A stretch of 64,000 nucleotides of DNA from Streptomyces sp. CNQ-509 (GTDB lineage Bacteria; Actinomycetota; Actinomycetes; Streptomycetales; Streptomycetaceae). Positions 16,397 to 24,708 of this stretch are shown piece after piece. Under the pieces are notes generated by a model. That model had not been told where the DNA came from. It saw nothing but the letters and a program-made list of their open reading frames with translations, and made no database searches. The stretch spans positions 6,317,447 through 6,381,446 of the forward strand of contig NZ_CP011492.1 in assembly GCF_001011035.1 (NCBI RefSeq), given 5' to 3'. Position 1 is the stretch's first letter, and each line of letters begins with the position of its first letter. Position numbers and translations under genes: made by a program.

Positions 16397-16842
16397 CGCG
16401 TCACCGCGGAAGGGGCGTACTTCCGCAGCCTGGGCAGGAACAGGTCCCAGCCGCGCTCGTGGTCGTGGAAGGCATCCTCGAGCACAGCGGCTTCCCAGCC
16501 CTTCTCCCGCCAGCCGCTCTCGGTCAGGCGCAGGATCGTGCCGTCGCCGGAGGGCTCCAGCTCGAAGGTGACCAGGAGAGAGTTGTCCGCATCGGCCGGC
16601 TGACCATCAGGGGCGACCCAGCGGAACGTGAACCTGTGGGGCGGTTCCACGTCGACCACCGTGATCGTCTGAACCGCAGCGCGGTCGCCCCACACCAGTT
16701 CGCCGACCGCGCCCGGCGCGGGCTCGAACGACGCATCGTCGGACCACCACATCTTGATGTGCTCGGGACGGCTCACCACCTCGAACACGATCTCCGGTGC
16801 CGCATCGATACGGATCTCGCGCTCCAGCTTTCCGAACTCCAC
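16393..16842 (-). CDS. SRPBCC (Aha1/CalC-like) domain protein
   Basis: A protein of 149 residues with the single-domain START-like fold: REIRIDAAPEIVFEVVSRPE, HIKMWWSDDASFEPAPGAVG, VVDVEPPHRFTFRWV, LLVTFELEPSGDGTILRLTE, and WDLFLPRLRKY. I chose the GTG at 16842 because GGAGGT lies just upstream (spacing 4); a TTG at 16854 in the same frame is an alternative. Members bind small hydrophobic ligands or act in stress responses. It is the first gene of an operon with ArsR and SDR. Confidence 0.85.
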   Translation of the reverse strand: MEFGKLEREIRIDAAPEIVFEVVSRPEHIKMWWSDDASFEPAPGAVGELVWGDRAAVQTITVVDVEPPHRFTFRWVAPDGQPADADNSLLVTFELEPSGDGTILRLTESGWREKGWEAAVLEDAFHDHERGWDLFLPRLRKYAPSAVTR

Positions 16843-16857
16843 AACGACCTCCAATAA

Positions 16858-16918
16858 GCAACCATCGGTTGCGCATCACGCTAGCGGTCGCAGCGGCAAT
16901 TCGCAACCTTCTGTTGCG
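16858..16918. promoter_or_regulatory. paired inverted repeats, candidate ArsR operators
   Basis: GCAACC-ATC-GGTTGC (16858-16872) is a perfect inverted repeat just upstream of the SRPBCC gene. A related one, CGCAAC-CTTCT-GTTGCG (16902-16918), lies 30 bp further away. Two similar palindromes in this position fit autoregulation by the ArsR protein. Confidence 0.65.
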
Positions 16919-16959
16919 CAATAATGGCGAGGCGCGGCCCCGCCGCCGAGGGTGATCCC

Positions 16960-17178
16960 ATGGGTGTGGGGGCGGTACCGATTGCGATCACCGGCGTGGC
17001 GGGGGTTCTTTTGGGGGCGCTGCTCGCCCAGCGGGGTGCCGACCGGGCCAAGAGGCGTGCGCTGGAGCCGGCTGCTACGTCCACTGCGGCATCCGCGGGC
17101 CTTGGGCGCACGGACCAGGACCGCCCGATGGCGGCGGCCGCCGCCCCACGCGAAGGGAACGCCCTTCAGTCCGCGTGA
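16960..17178 (+). CDS. small membrane protein or N-terminal gene fragment
   Basis: An open frame of 72 residues from the ATG at 16960 with GAGGG upstream. It contains one hydrophobic helix (VPIAITGVAGVLLGALLAQR) followed by basic GADRAKRR, resembling the N-terminus of single-helix actinobacterial membrane proteins. The rest is low complexity. The next protein-like sequence is the middle of a glycosyltransferase, so this may be a 5' stub left by a deletion. Low confidence that it is expressed. Confidence 0.3.
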   Translation: MGVGAVPIAITGVAGVLLGALLAQRGADRAKRRALEPAATSTAASAGLGRTDQDRPMAAAAAPREGNALQSA

Positions 17179-17229
17179 TGCAGCGAGGGCGGCGACCTCC
17201 GTCGCGGCCGGGGCCGCCCCGGCGATGTG

Positions 17230-18088
17230 CGCGCCCGCCGCCCGCCGTCCTCCGCCACCCGCCTGGACCCGGACGGCGGGCGCGGTGGCGGCGGCGCTGG
17301 CCCCGCTCGCCGTGCTCAGCTCCCGGCAGTCGGCGCAGGTCGCCTGGATCGGACCGCCCGGCGCCGGCGCGCTCCTCGGCTACGTCGTCCCCGCCCTCGC
17401 CGGCCTGCTCTGCGCCGCGCTCCTCCCGGCGGCCGCGCGGCTGCTGCGGTCCCTGGCACTGGCGCTGCTGATCCTGCCCGGCGGACTCCTGCTGCTCTCC
17501 TCCGCGATCATGCCGCTCTACGTCTCCCGTTACGTCCTCTACGAGGAGGCCGGCCTCGCGCTGCTCCTCGGCGCGGCGCTGGACCACCTCTGGCGCCGCC
17601 GGTGCCACCGGCGGCTGCTCGCCGCACTCGCCGCGGCGGGCGTGCTGGTGGCGCTGGTTCCGGTCGGGCTGCATCTGCGCGGCCCGGAGAGCCGCCAGGA
17701 CGACCTGGCCGCCATCGCCCGCGCCGTCCAGGCGCAGGGGCGGCCCGGTGACGGGCTGCTCTTCATGCCGGGCAGGCGCCGTGGCTGGCAGGCGGCCGCC
17801 CCCGCGGCGTACGCCGGGCTGGTCGACCTCGCGGTGCGGGAGGACCCGCGCGCGTCCGGGACCCTCTACGGCGTGGAGCTGCCGCCCGCCGCCGTCCGCG
17901 CCCGGATACTCACGGCCGAGCGGATCGTCGCGCTGCGCGCCCCGGCCGGCGAACCGGCCGACGCCGCCCCCGTCGAGGAGGTGAAACGGGCGGTCCTGCG
18001 GGCGCACTTCCGCCTCTGCGGCACCACGGAGGTCCACGGCGCGCGCGTCACGGTCTACGCCCGGCCCGGCCGCTGCGACCCGGCGTAG
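17230..18088 (+). pseudogene. C-terminal fragment of a GT39-type membrane glycosyltransferase
   Basis: The plus strand reads ALAPLAVLSSRQSAQVAWIG, several hydrophobic helices (RLLRSLALALLILPGGLLLL), the conserved loop MPLYVSRYVLYEEAGLALL, and a periplasmic-type tail ending RVTVYARPGR. This is the C-terminal half of the ArnT/PMT-like glycosyltransferase family 39 seen in actinobacteria. Those enzymes need an N-terminal Asp-Asp loop and about 500 residues; here the N-terminal half is absent and the frame upstream is not protein-like. The start is approximate. Confidence 0.65.
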
Positions 18089-18156
18089 TACCTGAGGAGG
18101 ACCCGCCCGGATCCCTATCCGGAAGGACGCCGCCGCGCCGCGCACGCCCGTACGGT

Positions 18157-19614
18157 GTGCGGGTGACCGAGTCGACACACAAAGCCCCCCGCGTCCGCGG
18201 CGAGTTCGAGGTGATCCGGGACGGCCTGCGGCTGCTGGGCCTCCGGACGCGTACGACGCGCCGCGAGCTGTTCAGGGAAGCGTTCGCGCTGACGCCGCAG
18301 CCCGCGCTGCCCCCGGACGCGCCGGTGGTGAGAGGCATGCCCCCCGCCGTCAGGCGCGTGGTCGTCCGGCTGCCGCACATGGCGATCGTCGCGCTTGCCC
18401 TGTACCTCTTCGGCTGGGGCAGCGGCTGGTACGGGATGAGCGACAGCGAGTACTACGACGAGTTCGGGACCCACGATCCGTTCGCGGGCACCCTGGAAGG
18501 CGGCCATATCGGTCTGCCCGTCAGCCTGGCCGCGGCGCTCCCCTTGCTGCTGGTCCTCTTCCGGCCGGTCGGCGCCTGGTGGCTCTCCCTGGTGGTGTGC
18601 TTCGCCATCGCGGCGACGATCACTTCGGCGGACGACTGGCCCTGGGGGGAAGCGACCTTCGTCTCGCACCTCGTGGTGCTCGCGATCGCCGCGCTGCGCC
18701 GAAGCGTCGGCACCGCCGTGGCGATGTGGCTCCTCACGACCCTGTGCGGTCTCGTCGGGTCCTGGCTGAGCCTGCGGTCCCGTGATGAAGTGAACGCCGT
18801 CCAGATGGCCGTCGCCTCCGCCGTCGTGATCGCCGTCGCCGTCTCCGTACGCGGCTGGACCGCCGCCAGCCGCCGTGCCGAGGCCAGCGGGGCGCTCACC
18901 GCCCAGGAGCGCTCCCGGCGTACGCGGCTGGAGAAGCGCACGTCCATCGCGCACGAGTTGCACGACGTCGTCGCGCACCACATGTCCGTCGTCGCGATCC
19001 AGGCGGAGGCCGCCCCCTACCGGGTAAAGAACCCGCCGCCCGAACTGACCGCGTCCTTCGCGACGATCCGGGAGAACGCCGTCGCCGCGCTCGCCGAACT
19101 CCGGCGCGTCCTGGGCGTCGTACGCACCGAGGACTACGGGACGCCGTCCGCCCCCCAGCCGACCCTCGCCGACCTGGACCGGCTGCTCGGCAACGTCCGC
19201 GACGCGGGCCTGGCCGTCGAGAAGACCGTCACCGGCGCGCGGCGTGAACTCCCGCAGGGCGTCGAGCTGTCGGCCTACCGCATCGTCCAGGAGGCCCTGA
19301 GCAACGTCCTGCGCCACGCGCCGGGCGCCCCCGCGAAGGTCGAGCTGTCGTACGTCCTGGGCGGTCTCGCCCTGCGGATCGTGAACGAGGCGCCGGCCGG
19401 CGAGCGGCCGCCGTCGCCCGGTGCCGGGCAGGGCGTCGCGGGGATGCGCGAGCGCGTCGCGATGCTGGGCGGCCGGATGACCGCGGGGGAGACCCCGGAC
19501 GGCGGCTACGAGGTGGCGGTGCTGCTCCTCACCGACGACCCCCACGAAGCCCTCGCCGACGCTCCCGTGGCCGCACCCGCCGACGGCATCCGCGAGAAGG
19601 CGTTCGGCACGTGA
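18157..19614 (+). CDS. NarL-system sensor histidine kinase
   Basis: A protein of 485 residues from the GTG at 18157 (GTG at 18163 is equally possible). The N-terminal third has about six membrane helices with an extracytoplasmic loop GMSDSEYYDEFGTHDPF. The dimerisation/phospho-acceptor motif is SIAHELHDVVAHHMSVVAIQ (first His phosphorylated), and the HATPase N-box is YRIVQEALSNVLRHAPG with G-box GAGQGVAGMRERV. It belongs to the HisKA_3 class that pairs with LuxR-type regulators, and the partner follows with a GTGA overlap. The signal is unknown. Confidence 0.9.
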   Translation: MRVTESTHKAPRVRGEFEVIRDGLRLLGLRTRTTRRELFREAFALTPQPALPPDAPVVRGMPPAVRRVVVRLPHMAIVALALYLFGWGSGWYGMSDSEYYDEFGTHDPFAGTLEGGHIGLPVSLAAALPLLLVLFRPVGAWWLSLVVCFAIAATITSADDWPWGEATFVSHLVVLAIAALRRSVGTAVAMWLLTTLCGLVGSWLSLRSRDEVNAVQMAVASAVVIAVAVSVRGWTAASRRAEASGALTAQERSRRTRLEKRTSIAHELHDVVAHHMSVVAIQAEAAPYRVKNPPPELTASFATIRENAVAALAELRRVLGVVRTEDYGTPSAPQPTLADLDRLLGNVRDAGLAVEKTVTGARRELPQGVELSAYRIVQEALSNVLRHAPGAPAKVELSYVLGGLALRIVNEAPAGERPPSPGAGQGVAGMRERVAMLGGRMTAGETPDGGYEVAVLLLTDDPHEALADAPVAAPADGIREKAFGT

Positions 19615-20273
19615 CCATCCGGGTGCTCATCACCGACGACCAGTCCATGGTGCGCGAGGGGTTCACCGTGCTGCTCGACGCCCAGCCCGGCATCGAGGTC
19701 GTCGGCGAGGCCGCCGACGGCGGGGAGGCGGTGGAGCAGGTGGGCCTGCTCGCACCCGACGTCGTGCTCATGGACATCCGGATGCCGGAGGTGAACGGGC
19801 TGGAGGCGACCCGCCGGATCGCCGGCGCCGGGCTCGGCACCAAGGTCCTGATCCTCACCACGTACCACCTCGACGAGTACGTCTACGAGGCGCTGCGCGC
19901 CGGCGCCAGCGGCTTCCTCCTCAAGGACGCCTCGGCCCGCCAGCTCGCCGAGGGCGTCCGCGTCGTCGCTGCCGGCGAGGCCCTGCTCGCGCCCACCGTC
20001 ACCAAGCGCCTGATCACCGCCTTCGCCGAGCGCAAGCCGGTGCTGAACCTCCCGGCGGAGACCCGCGTCGCCGGTCTCACGGGCCGCGAGACGGAGGTGC
20101 TGGCCCTCATCGCGCAGGGGCTGTCCAACGCCGAGATCGCGGCCCGCCTCGTGGTCGCCGAGTCCACGGTCAAGACCCATGTGGGCCGGATCCTGGAGAA
20201 GCTGGGGCTGCGGGACCGCACCCAGGCCGCGATCTTCGCCTACGAGACCCGCCTCGTACAGCCCGCGGGCTGA
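19611..20273 (+). CDS. NarL/LuxR-type response regulator
   Basis: A protein of 220 residues. The receiver domain begins IRVLITDDQSMVREGF; the phospho-acceptor Asp is in PDVVLMDIRMPEVNGLEA, and the conserved Thr and Lys are in LILTTYHLDEY and GFLLKDAS. The C-terminal LuxR helix-turn-helix is LTGRETEVLALIAQGLSNAE followed by IAARLVVAESTVKTHV. Its GTG overlaps the kinase stop, so the pair is stoichiometrically coupled. Targets are not evident; the gene ends 6 bp before the convergent CobW gene. Confidence 0.93.
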   Translation: MTIRVLITDDQSMVREGFTVLLDAQPGIEVVGEAADGGEAVEQVGLLAPDVVLMDIRMPEVNGLEATRRIAGAGLGTKVLILTTYHLDEYVYEALRAGASGFLLKDASARQLAEGVRVVAAGEALLAPTVTKRLITAFAERKPVLNLPAETRVAGLTGRETEVLALIAQGLSNAEIAARLVVAESTVKTHVGRILEKLGLRDRTQAAIFAYETRLVQPAG

Positions 20274-20278
20274 CCGGG

Positions 20279-21436
20279 TCAGACGGGGATGCCCAGCAGG
20301 GCGTCGAAGGCGGTCGACAGCGCCCGCCAGCCGTCCGGGCCCGCGGCGTACTCGGCGTCGGTGAGCAGGCAGGAGTCGAGCATCCGGCGGAGCGTGGTGC
20401 GGTCCAGGCCCGGGCCGGTGAAGGTGAGGTGCTGGCCGCGGTCGCCGTGCTCGGGGTGCCAGTCGAGGGCGGCGGCGACCCGGCGTGCGGCGGGCTCCAG
20501 CTCCCAGGCGGCCTCGGGTAGCGCGGCCAGCCACGGTCCCGCGTGCTCGATGCAGAGCGCGCCGCCGGTGGCGTCCCAGGTCAGCAGGGCGTCCGGGCGG
20601 TCGGCGAGCCACAGGCGCCCCCGGCTGCGTACGGCGGCGCAGGTGAGGTCCTCCAGGGCGGCGTAGAGCCGGCCGGGGTGCAGAGGTCGGGCGCGCCGCC
20701 AGACGAGGGTGGCCACGCCGTGCCCGTCGGCCTCCTGCGGCAGCAGGGCGCAGGCGGGGTGGTGGCGGGTCGCGGCGGCGTCCACGTCGACCCCGGCCAG
20801 CGCCGCGCGGGCCAGCTCCGGCGAGCCGAGGGACACGCGGCGGGCGGTGGCGTGGAGCTGCTCGAGCAGCGCGACGTCGGCGGGGTCGGGGTCGCCGAGG
20901 CAGGTCACGGCCAGCAGCGGTGGGTATTCGAGCTGGCGGGCGAAGGTGTCGGCGACGGTGCGCCGGTCGGTGGGCGCCAGGGCCAGGCCCTGCTCGGCGA
21001 GGTCCTCGCCGCAGGTGAGGTACGGCACGAGCGAGTCGACGTCGACGACGGTGACCACCCCGGTGAGCCGGAGGGCCTCCGCGGGTGCGGCGGCGATCAA
21101 CTCGGCGAGGGCGCGCGGCTCGACCGAGTCCCACAGCTCGACGACGACCAGCGGATACGTGCCGCCGACGGCCAGGGAGAGCAGCGTGGGCACGAGGTCG
21201 TCGCGGACCGCGCAGCAGGCGCAGGGCGCCGTCATGCGGGGCCGCCCCCGCTCCCGTACCCCGTCCGCGTCCCGCAGGGTGCGCGGCACGCGGCCGTCCT
21301 CGATCGCGTCCAGGTCGTGGTGCACGGCGACGGCGCCGGGGACGGCCCGCAGCAGGGTCTCGACGGCCCGCCGCCGGGCCTCGCGATGAAGCCCGGCGAC
21401 GACGACGACGGGAAGCGGCGACGGATCCTCCGCCAT
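20279..21436 (-). CDS. CobW/COG0523 G3E GTPase-like protein with degenerate P-loop
   Basis: A protein of 385 residues of the COG0523 metal-handling family. The metal-binding motif APCACCAVRDDLVPTL (CxCC) is intact, and VVTVVDVDS and VELWDSVEPRALAEL match the family. The Walker A position, however, reads VVVVAGLHREARRRAVETLL with no GxxxxGK[ST], so nucleotide binding is doubtful or unusual. It is the third gene behind a Zur-like site, after L33 and L31 paralogues. This places it in the zinc-starvation response, probably as a zinc chaperone. Confidence 0.82.
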   Translation of the reverse strand: MAEDPSPLPVVVVAGLHREARRRAVETLLRAVPGAVAVHHDLDAIEDGRVPRTLRDADGVRERGRPRMTAPCACCAVRDDLVPTLLSLAVGGTYPLVVVELWDSVEPRALAELIAAAPAEALRLTGVVTVVDVDSLVPYLTCGEDLAEQGLALAPTDRRTVADTFARQLEYPPLLAVTCLGDPDPADVALLEQLHATARRVSLGSPELARAALAGVDVDAAATRHHPACALLPQEADGHGVATLVWRRARPLHPGRLYAALEDLTCAAVRSRGRLWLADRPDALLTWDATGGALCIEHAGPWLAALPEAAWELEPAARRVAAALDWHPEHGDRGQHLTFTGPGLDRTTLRRMLDSCLLTDAEYAAGPDGWRALSTAFDALLGIPV

Positions 21437-21439
21437 GGG

Positions 21440-21691
21440 TCACTGCTCCCGGGGGGCGTAGCGGCGGCGGAACCGTTCGACGCGGCCGGCGGTGTCCAGC
21501 ACCTTGGTCCTGCCGGTGTAGAAGGGGTGGCTGGCGGAGGAGACCTCCACGTCGATGACGGGGTAGGTGTTGCCGTCCTCCCAGACGACGGTGGGCCCGG
21601 CGGTAGCGGTGGACCGCGTGAGGAAGGCGAACCCCGCCGCCCGGTCGCGGAAGACGACGGGCCCGTAGGAGGGGTGGATACCGGTCTTCAT
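21440..21691 (-). CDS. rpmE2: ribosomal protein L31 type B (zinc-free)
   Basis: A protein of 83 residues. MKTGIHPSYGPVVFRDRAAG, STATAGPTVVWEDGNTYP and SHPFYTGRTKVLDTAGRVER are L31 type B motifs. It has none of the zinc-binding cysteines of the housekeeping L31. Such C-minus paralogues replace the zinc-containing protein when zinc is scarce and free zinc for reuse. It lies 4 bp before the CobW gene and 28 bp after L33 in the Zur-type operon. Confidence 0.93.
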   Translation of the reverse strand: MKTGIHPSYGPVVFRDRAAGFAFLTRSTATAGPTVVWEDGNTYPVIDVEVSSASHPFYTGRTKVLDTAGRVERFRRRYAPREQ

Positions 21692-21718
21692 GCTGGTCGG
21701 CTCCTTTCTGCGCGCGGC

Positions 21719-21883
21719 TCAGCGCTCTTCGCGGAAGGTCACGTGCCGGCGCGCGACGGGGTCGTACTTGCGCAGGAGCAGCCGGTCCGGGTCGTTCCGG
21801 CGGTTCTTGCGGGTGACGTAGGTGTAGCCGGTGCCCGCCGTGGAGCGGAGCTTGATCACCGGACGGAGCTCGTTGCTGGCCAT
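21719..21883 (-). CDS. rpmG: ribosomal protein L33 (zinc-free paralogue)
   Basis: A protein of 54 residues: NELRPVIKLRSTAGTGYTYV, TRKNRRNDPDRLLLRKYDPV, ARRHVTFREER. It is full length for L33 and has no cysteine, so it is the C-minus form. I chose the ATG at 21883. It is the first gene of the operon, with a Zur-like palindrome 15-35 bp upstream of the start. Confidence 0.93.
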   Translation of the reverse strand: MASNELRPVIKLRSTAGTGYTYVTRKNRRNDPDRLLLRKYDPVARRHVTFREER

Positions 21884-21897
21884 GCCCGCAGGATACA

Positions 21898-21918
21898 TCG
21901 TAACGGTTTTCATTTTCA
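21898..21918. promoter_or_regulatory. Zur-type operator
   Basis: On the minus strand the site reads TGAAAATGAAAACCGTTACG with a final A. The left arm matches the actinobacterial Zur consensus TGAAAATGA; the right arm is a weaker inverted copy. Its position directly before the cysteine-free L33/L31 genes and a CobW gene is exactly where Zur sites are known in actinobacteria. Confidence 0.75.
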
Positions 21919-21969
21919 AATATCTGGCGCTCCCTCCCCGCCCGGAGGACCGCCCGGCGGGCCCGGCCG

Positions 21970-22118
21970 GTGCCGGGGGCGAGCGGCTGCTGTGCGCCCG
22001 TGTCCCGGCGGACATGCCGGTCGAGTCCGGCGACACCGTGGACCTCGCCATGCGTCCCGAGGCGCTGCACTACTTCGCCCCGGCGGACGGCGCGCGCCTG
22101 CCGGACGGCGCCCGCTGA
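21970..22118 (+). pseudogene. C-terminal TOBE-domain fragment of an ABC transporter ATPase
   Basis: The plus strand reads GGERLLCARVPADMPVESGD and TVDLAMRPEALHYFAPADG followed by ARLPDG, the last beta strands of the TOBE domain of sugar/spermidine-type ABC ATPases. No ATPase core is present and the sequence before it is the divergent Zur promoter. It is therefore a leftover 3' end, with an approximate left boundary. Confidence 0.55.
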
Positions 22119-22179
22119 CGCCGCCCCCCGGCGAAAAAACCGGGGGCCTTCCGCGGGGCCGCGCGGATAGAGTCGGACG

Positions 22180-22695
22180 ATGCCCGAGCTGGAGCGGCTG
22201 CGTGCCGGACATGCGCCCGCGGTCCTGGCGTTCGAGCTGGCGAACCGTGCCTACTTCGCGGCTGCGGTCCCCGACCGCGGCGACGCCTTCTTCGACCGTT
22301 TCCCGGACCGGTTCGGCGCGCTGCTGGCGGAGCAGGAGGCCGGCGTCTGCGCCTTCCACGTGCTGGTCGGCGAGGACGGCGCGGTGCTCGGCAGGTTCAA
22401 CCTGGTCGACATCGAGGACGGGACTGCGGAACTCGGCTACCGGGTCGCGGAACACGCCACCGGCCGCGGGCTGGCGACCGCGACCGTCCGGGAGCTGTGC
22501 CGCCGGGCGCCGGGCGCGTACGGCCTGCACACCCTGCGCGCGGCCATCGTCCACGGGAACGCCGCGTCCCGCAGGGTGCTGATCAAGGCGGGTTTCGCAG
22601 CCGCGGGGCCGGCGGATCCCGCCCACCTCGGCGGCAAGCAGGGCACGTGGTACCGGCGCGACCTGTCCCGCGAGGGCCCGCAGCCCGCTGTGTAA
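22180..22695 (+). CDS. GNAT N-acetyltransferase
   Basis: A protein of 171 residues, RimJ/RimL-like. ELERLRAGHAPAVLAFELAN begins the fold, VLGRFNLVDIEDGTAELGYR is the central sheet, and the acetyl-CoA loop is VAEHATGRGLATATVRELC (GRGLA). The last part is LHTLRAAIVHGNAASRRVLI followed by KAGFAAAG. This is complete and of normal length, unlike the broken GNAT at 3755. It could acetylate an N-terminus, amino acid or antibiotic; no substrate is indicated. Confidence 0.88.
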   Translation: MPELERLRAGHAPAVLAFELANRAYFAAAVPDRGDAFFDRFPDRFGALLAEQEAGVCAFHVLVGEDGAVLGRFNLVDIEDGTAELGYRVAEHATGRGLATATVRELCRRAPGAYGLHTLRAAIVHGNAASRRVLIKAGFAAAGPADPAHLGGKQGTWYRRDLSREGPQPAV

Positions 22696-22751
22696 CCTGA
22701 TCCGGACGCCGTACGGGGCCTCGGGCCGGGAGCAGCGGGGGGATCGAGTTC

Positions 22752-22943
22752 GTGGCGACGTGCAGGAAGTGCGGTGCGGGGAAGCGCCGCTGGCCCCGTT
22801 CCTGCCCGGCGTGCCGGGCCGGGTCGAGCCGGGCCGACGTGGCCGCGGAAGGCGCGGGCGCGGCCGTGTCGCTGGGGGTGCTCGGGTGGATCGGCCGGGG
22901 GATCTCGGGAGCCGTACGGGCCGTGCTGCGCGTGCTCAACTGA
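22752..22943 (+). CDS. small zinc-ribbon protein with a membrane-like helix
   Basis: A protein of 63 residues starting at a GTG that follows GGGGGATCG. Two CxxC pairs form a zinc ribbon (MATCRKCGAGKRRWPRSCPA, CRAG). A glycine/alanine-rich segment then suits a membrane or amphipathic helix (AAVSLGVLGWIGRGISGAVR, AVLRVLN). I do not know its function. It is 56 bp after the GNAT gene and could be co-transcribed. Confidence 0.6.
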   Translation: MATCRKCGAGKRRWPRSCPACRAGSSRADVAAEGAGAAVSLGVLGWIGRGISGAVRAVLRVLN

Positions 22944-23003
22944 CCGGACCCGGCGGCGCCGGGCACCCCGGCTGTCGGCCGGGGCGCCCGGCGGTGGTGT
23001 CTG

Positions 23004-23244
23004 GGGTCTGTCCTCACTCTCCCGCCTGCGGCTGGGGGCACCGCCCACGGGCGCGCAGCGCGCTGTGGGGGAGCCTGGCACGCACGCTCGCCGCGTTGTC
23101 GGGATCGGCCGAAGAGGACCTATGCGGTCGGCCCTCCGCCTTTGCGATCGCACGCACAGCCTCCCCCTACGCCCCTGGGGCGTGGGCGGTGCCCCCTGCC
23201 CCGCCCGCCCCGCGGGCGAACGACGCGAGATCGAAGACAGACCC
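23004..23244. mobile_element. MITE-like long palindrome
   Basis: An element of about 241 bp. The terminal inverted repeats are GGGTCTGTC (23004-23012) and GACAGACCC (23236-23244). Inside, GGGGGCACCGCCCAC (23034-23048) pairs perfectly with GTGGGCGGTGCCCCC (23179-23193), so almost the whole element can fold into one hairpin. It encodes nothing. Similar palindromic intergenic elements with GGGTCTGTC-type ends are common in Streptomyces. Its right end supplies the stop codon region of the HNH nuclease gene. Confidence 0.7.
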
Positions 23245-23903
23245 TAGTACGAGCAGCCGTTGAGCATGCTCTGCACCGCGGACTTCTCCGCGGAGTCGAT
23301 CTTCAGGTTCCAGCGGTACTTGGTGTGGATCCAGAACTTGGCGTATCCGCACCAGGACGCGGTGCGCGGGGGCTTCCAGTCGGCCGGGTCGCGGTCGCCC
23401 TTGGAGCTGTTGACCTCGGTGGTCACCGCGATGAGCTGCGGGCCGGTGAGGTCGTTGGCGAACTGCTGGCGGCGGGCCGTGGTCCACGAACTCGCGCCGG
23501 ATCGCCATGCCTCGGCCAGGGCCACGATGTGGTCGATGGAGATGTCCGCGGGCGAGCTGCGGGTGACGCCGTCGAAGTAGCTGTACCAGGAGCCGCCGGT
23601 GGGGTAGCAGTCGGCGCCCGTGGTGACGTTGGTGCCGTCGCGCTTGAGGACCGTCTCGCGGGTGTTGCAGGTGCCGGAGACGGTGGTCCAGTGGGGGAAG
23701 AGATCACGGGAGTAGCCGGTCATCGAGCCTTCCGCGGCCACCGTCAGGCTGTTGAGCTCGGCTTGCACTTGCGCCTTGGGCGGCACGTCGGGCGGGAACG
23801 CCGCCGCCGGCGGCGCCGCACCGAGCGCGACACCGAGGGCGAGGGCCAGCAGGGCGAGCGCGGCGATCAGGCCGCGCGGGGATATCGCCGGGGATCCGGG
23901 CAA
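23244..23903 (-). CDS. secreted HNH-family nuclease (DUF1524-like)
   Basis: A protein of 219 residues. A TTG start at 23903 is supported by GGAGG 5 bp before it. It gives a typical Sec signal peptide (SPRGLIAALALLALALGVAL then GAAPPAAA), with mature sequence from about residue 38. The nuclease core is SPADISIDHIVALAEAWRSG (Asp-His), then LTGPQLIAVTTEVNSSKGDR and DPADWKPP, as in secreted actinobacterial DUF1524/GmrSD-C-like nucleases. Four cysteines suggest disulphides. The TAG stop lies at the edge of the MITE-like element, so the extreme C-terminus may have been set by its insertion. Confidence 0.85.
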   Translation of the reverse strand: MPGSPAISPRGLIAALALLALALGVALGAAPPAAAFPPDVPPKAQVQAELNSLTVAAEGSMTGYSRDLFPHWTTVSGTCNTRETVLKRDGTNVTTGADCYPTGGSWYSYFDGVTRSSPADISIDHIVALAEAWRSGASSWTTARRQQFANDLTGPQLIAVTTEVNSSKGDRDPADWKPPRTASWCGYAKFWIHTKYRWNLKIDSAEKSAVQSMLNGCSY

Positions 23904-24188
23904 CAGGGCCTCCAGGGGGGTGAGGAGGAGCGTGTGCGACCGAGGGAGAGCCGGCGAGGTCCGCCGGTGTCGAACTGCACTACGGTGACGCGGGTTCGAG
24001 CGCCCGCGCCGTCTACGCGTATAGACATGCCCATGACAAACCTTCCCTATGCGCCGCCGCATCCGCCGGGCGCCGGGCCCCCGCTGCCGGGGGCGGCGGG
24101 GGCGGGTGTCTTTGCCGGGCGGGGGTGGGTAGGGTGGCCTGTTCGTGCCCGCGCTGCGGGCCCCGTCCGGCTACCTAGGAGACCGCGT

Positions 24189-24629
24189 ATGAGCAGGTAC
24201 GCGCGCGCGGTCGGTCCCGGCTCCCCGGGTGGGGGCCGGTGGCGGGGTGTGGTCGTCGCCGTCGTGCTCGCCGTCGCCGGTGTGCTCGGGGCCGGCGCCG
24301 GGCAGGGTGGCGGGGCGGCGGTGTTCGGCGGTCCTTCGCCGTACGGTGCCGCCTTCGACGTCGTCGGCGAGTCCGCCCCGGGCGCCGATCAGCACCTCGC
24401 CGACGCCCCCGGTGCCGGGCCCGAGGACCACGCCGCACCCCAGCAGGGCCAGCGCGGCGCCCCCGCGGAGCGCCCCTGCGCGCCGTTCGTCGCCGTACCC
24501 CGGCCCCCGTACGACCTCCCCCGTACCCCCTCCGTCCCCGCTCCGGCCCCGCCGGACGGCGGCACCCTCCCCGGCTTCAGCCCCGCTCCCGGCGGGGAAC
24601 GCGCACCTCCGCCGGTTCCAGGCATCTGA
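24189..24629 (+). CDS. hypothetical proline-rich exported protein
   Basis: A protein of 146 residues starting at the ATG at 24189 with AGGAG upstream. A hydrophobic N-terminal segment (WRGVVVAVVLAVAGVLGAGA) could be a signal peptide or anchor. The rest is Pro/Ala/Gly-rich and probably disordered, without domains (for example FVAVPRPPYDLPRTPSVPAP). It ends 79 bp before secDF on the same strand. Codon bias supports coding, but no family is recognised. Confidence 0.5.
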   Translation: MSRYARAVGPGSPGGGRWRGVVVAVVLAVAGVLGAGAGQGGGAAVFGGPSPYGAAFDVVGESAPGADQHLADAPGAGPEDHAAPQQGQRGAPAERPCAPFVAVPRPPYDLPRTPSVPAPAPPDGGTLPGFSPAPGGERAPPPVPGI

Positions 24630-24708
24630 CACCACCCCCTTTTCGTCCACCCCGGCGCGCCCCCCGCGCACGCGGGCCACCGCGCCATGCCTGGCTGGAG
24701 CAAACCCC

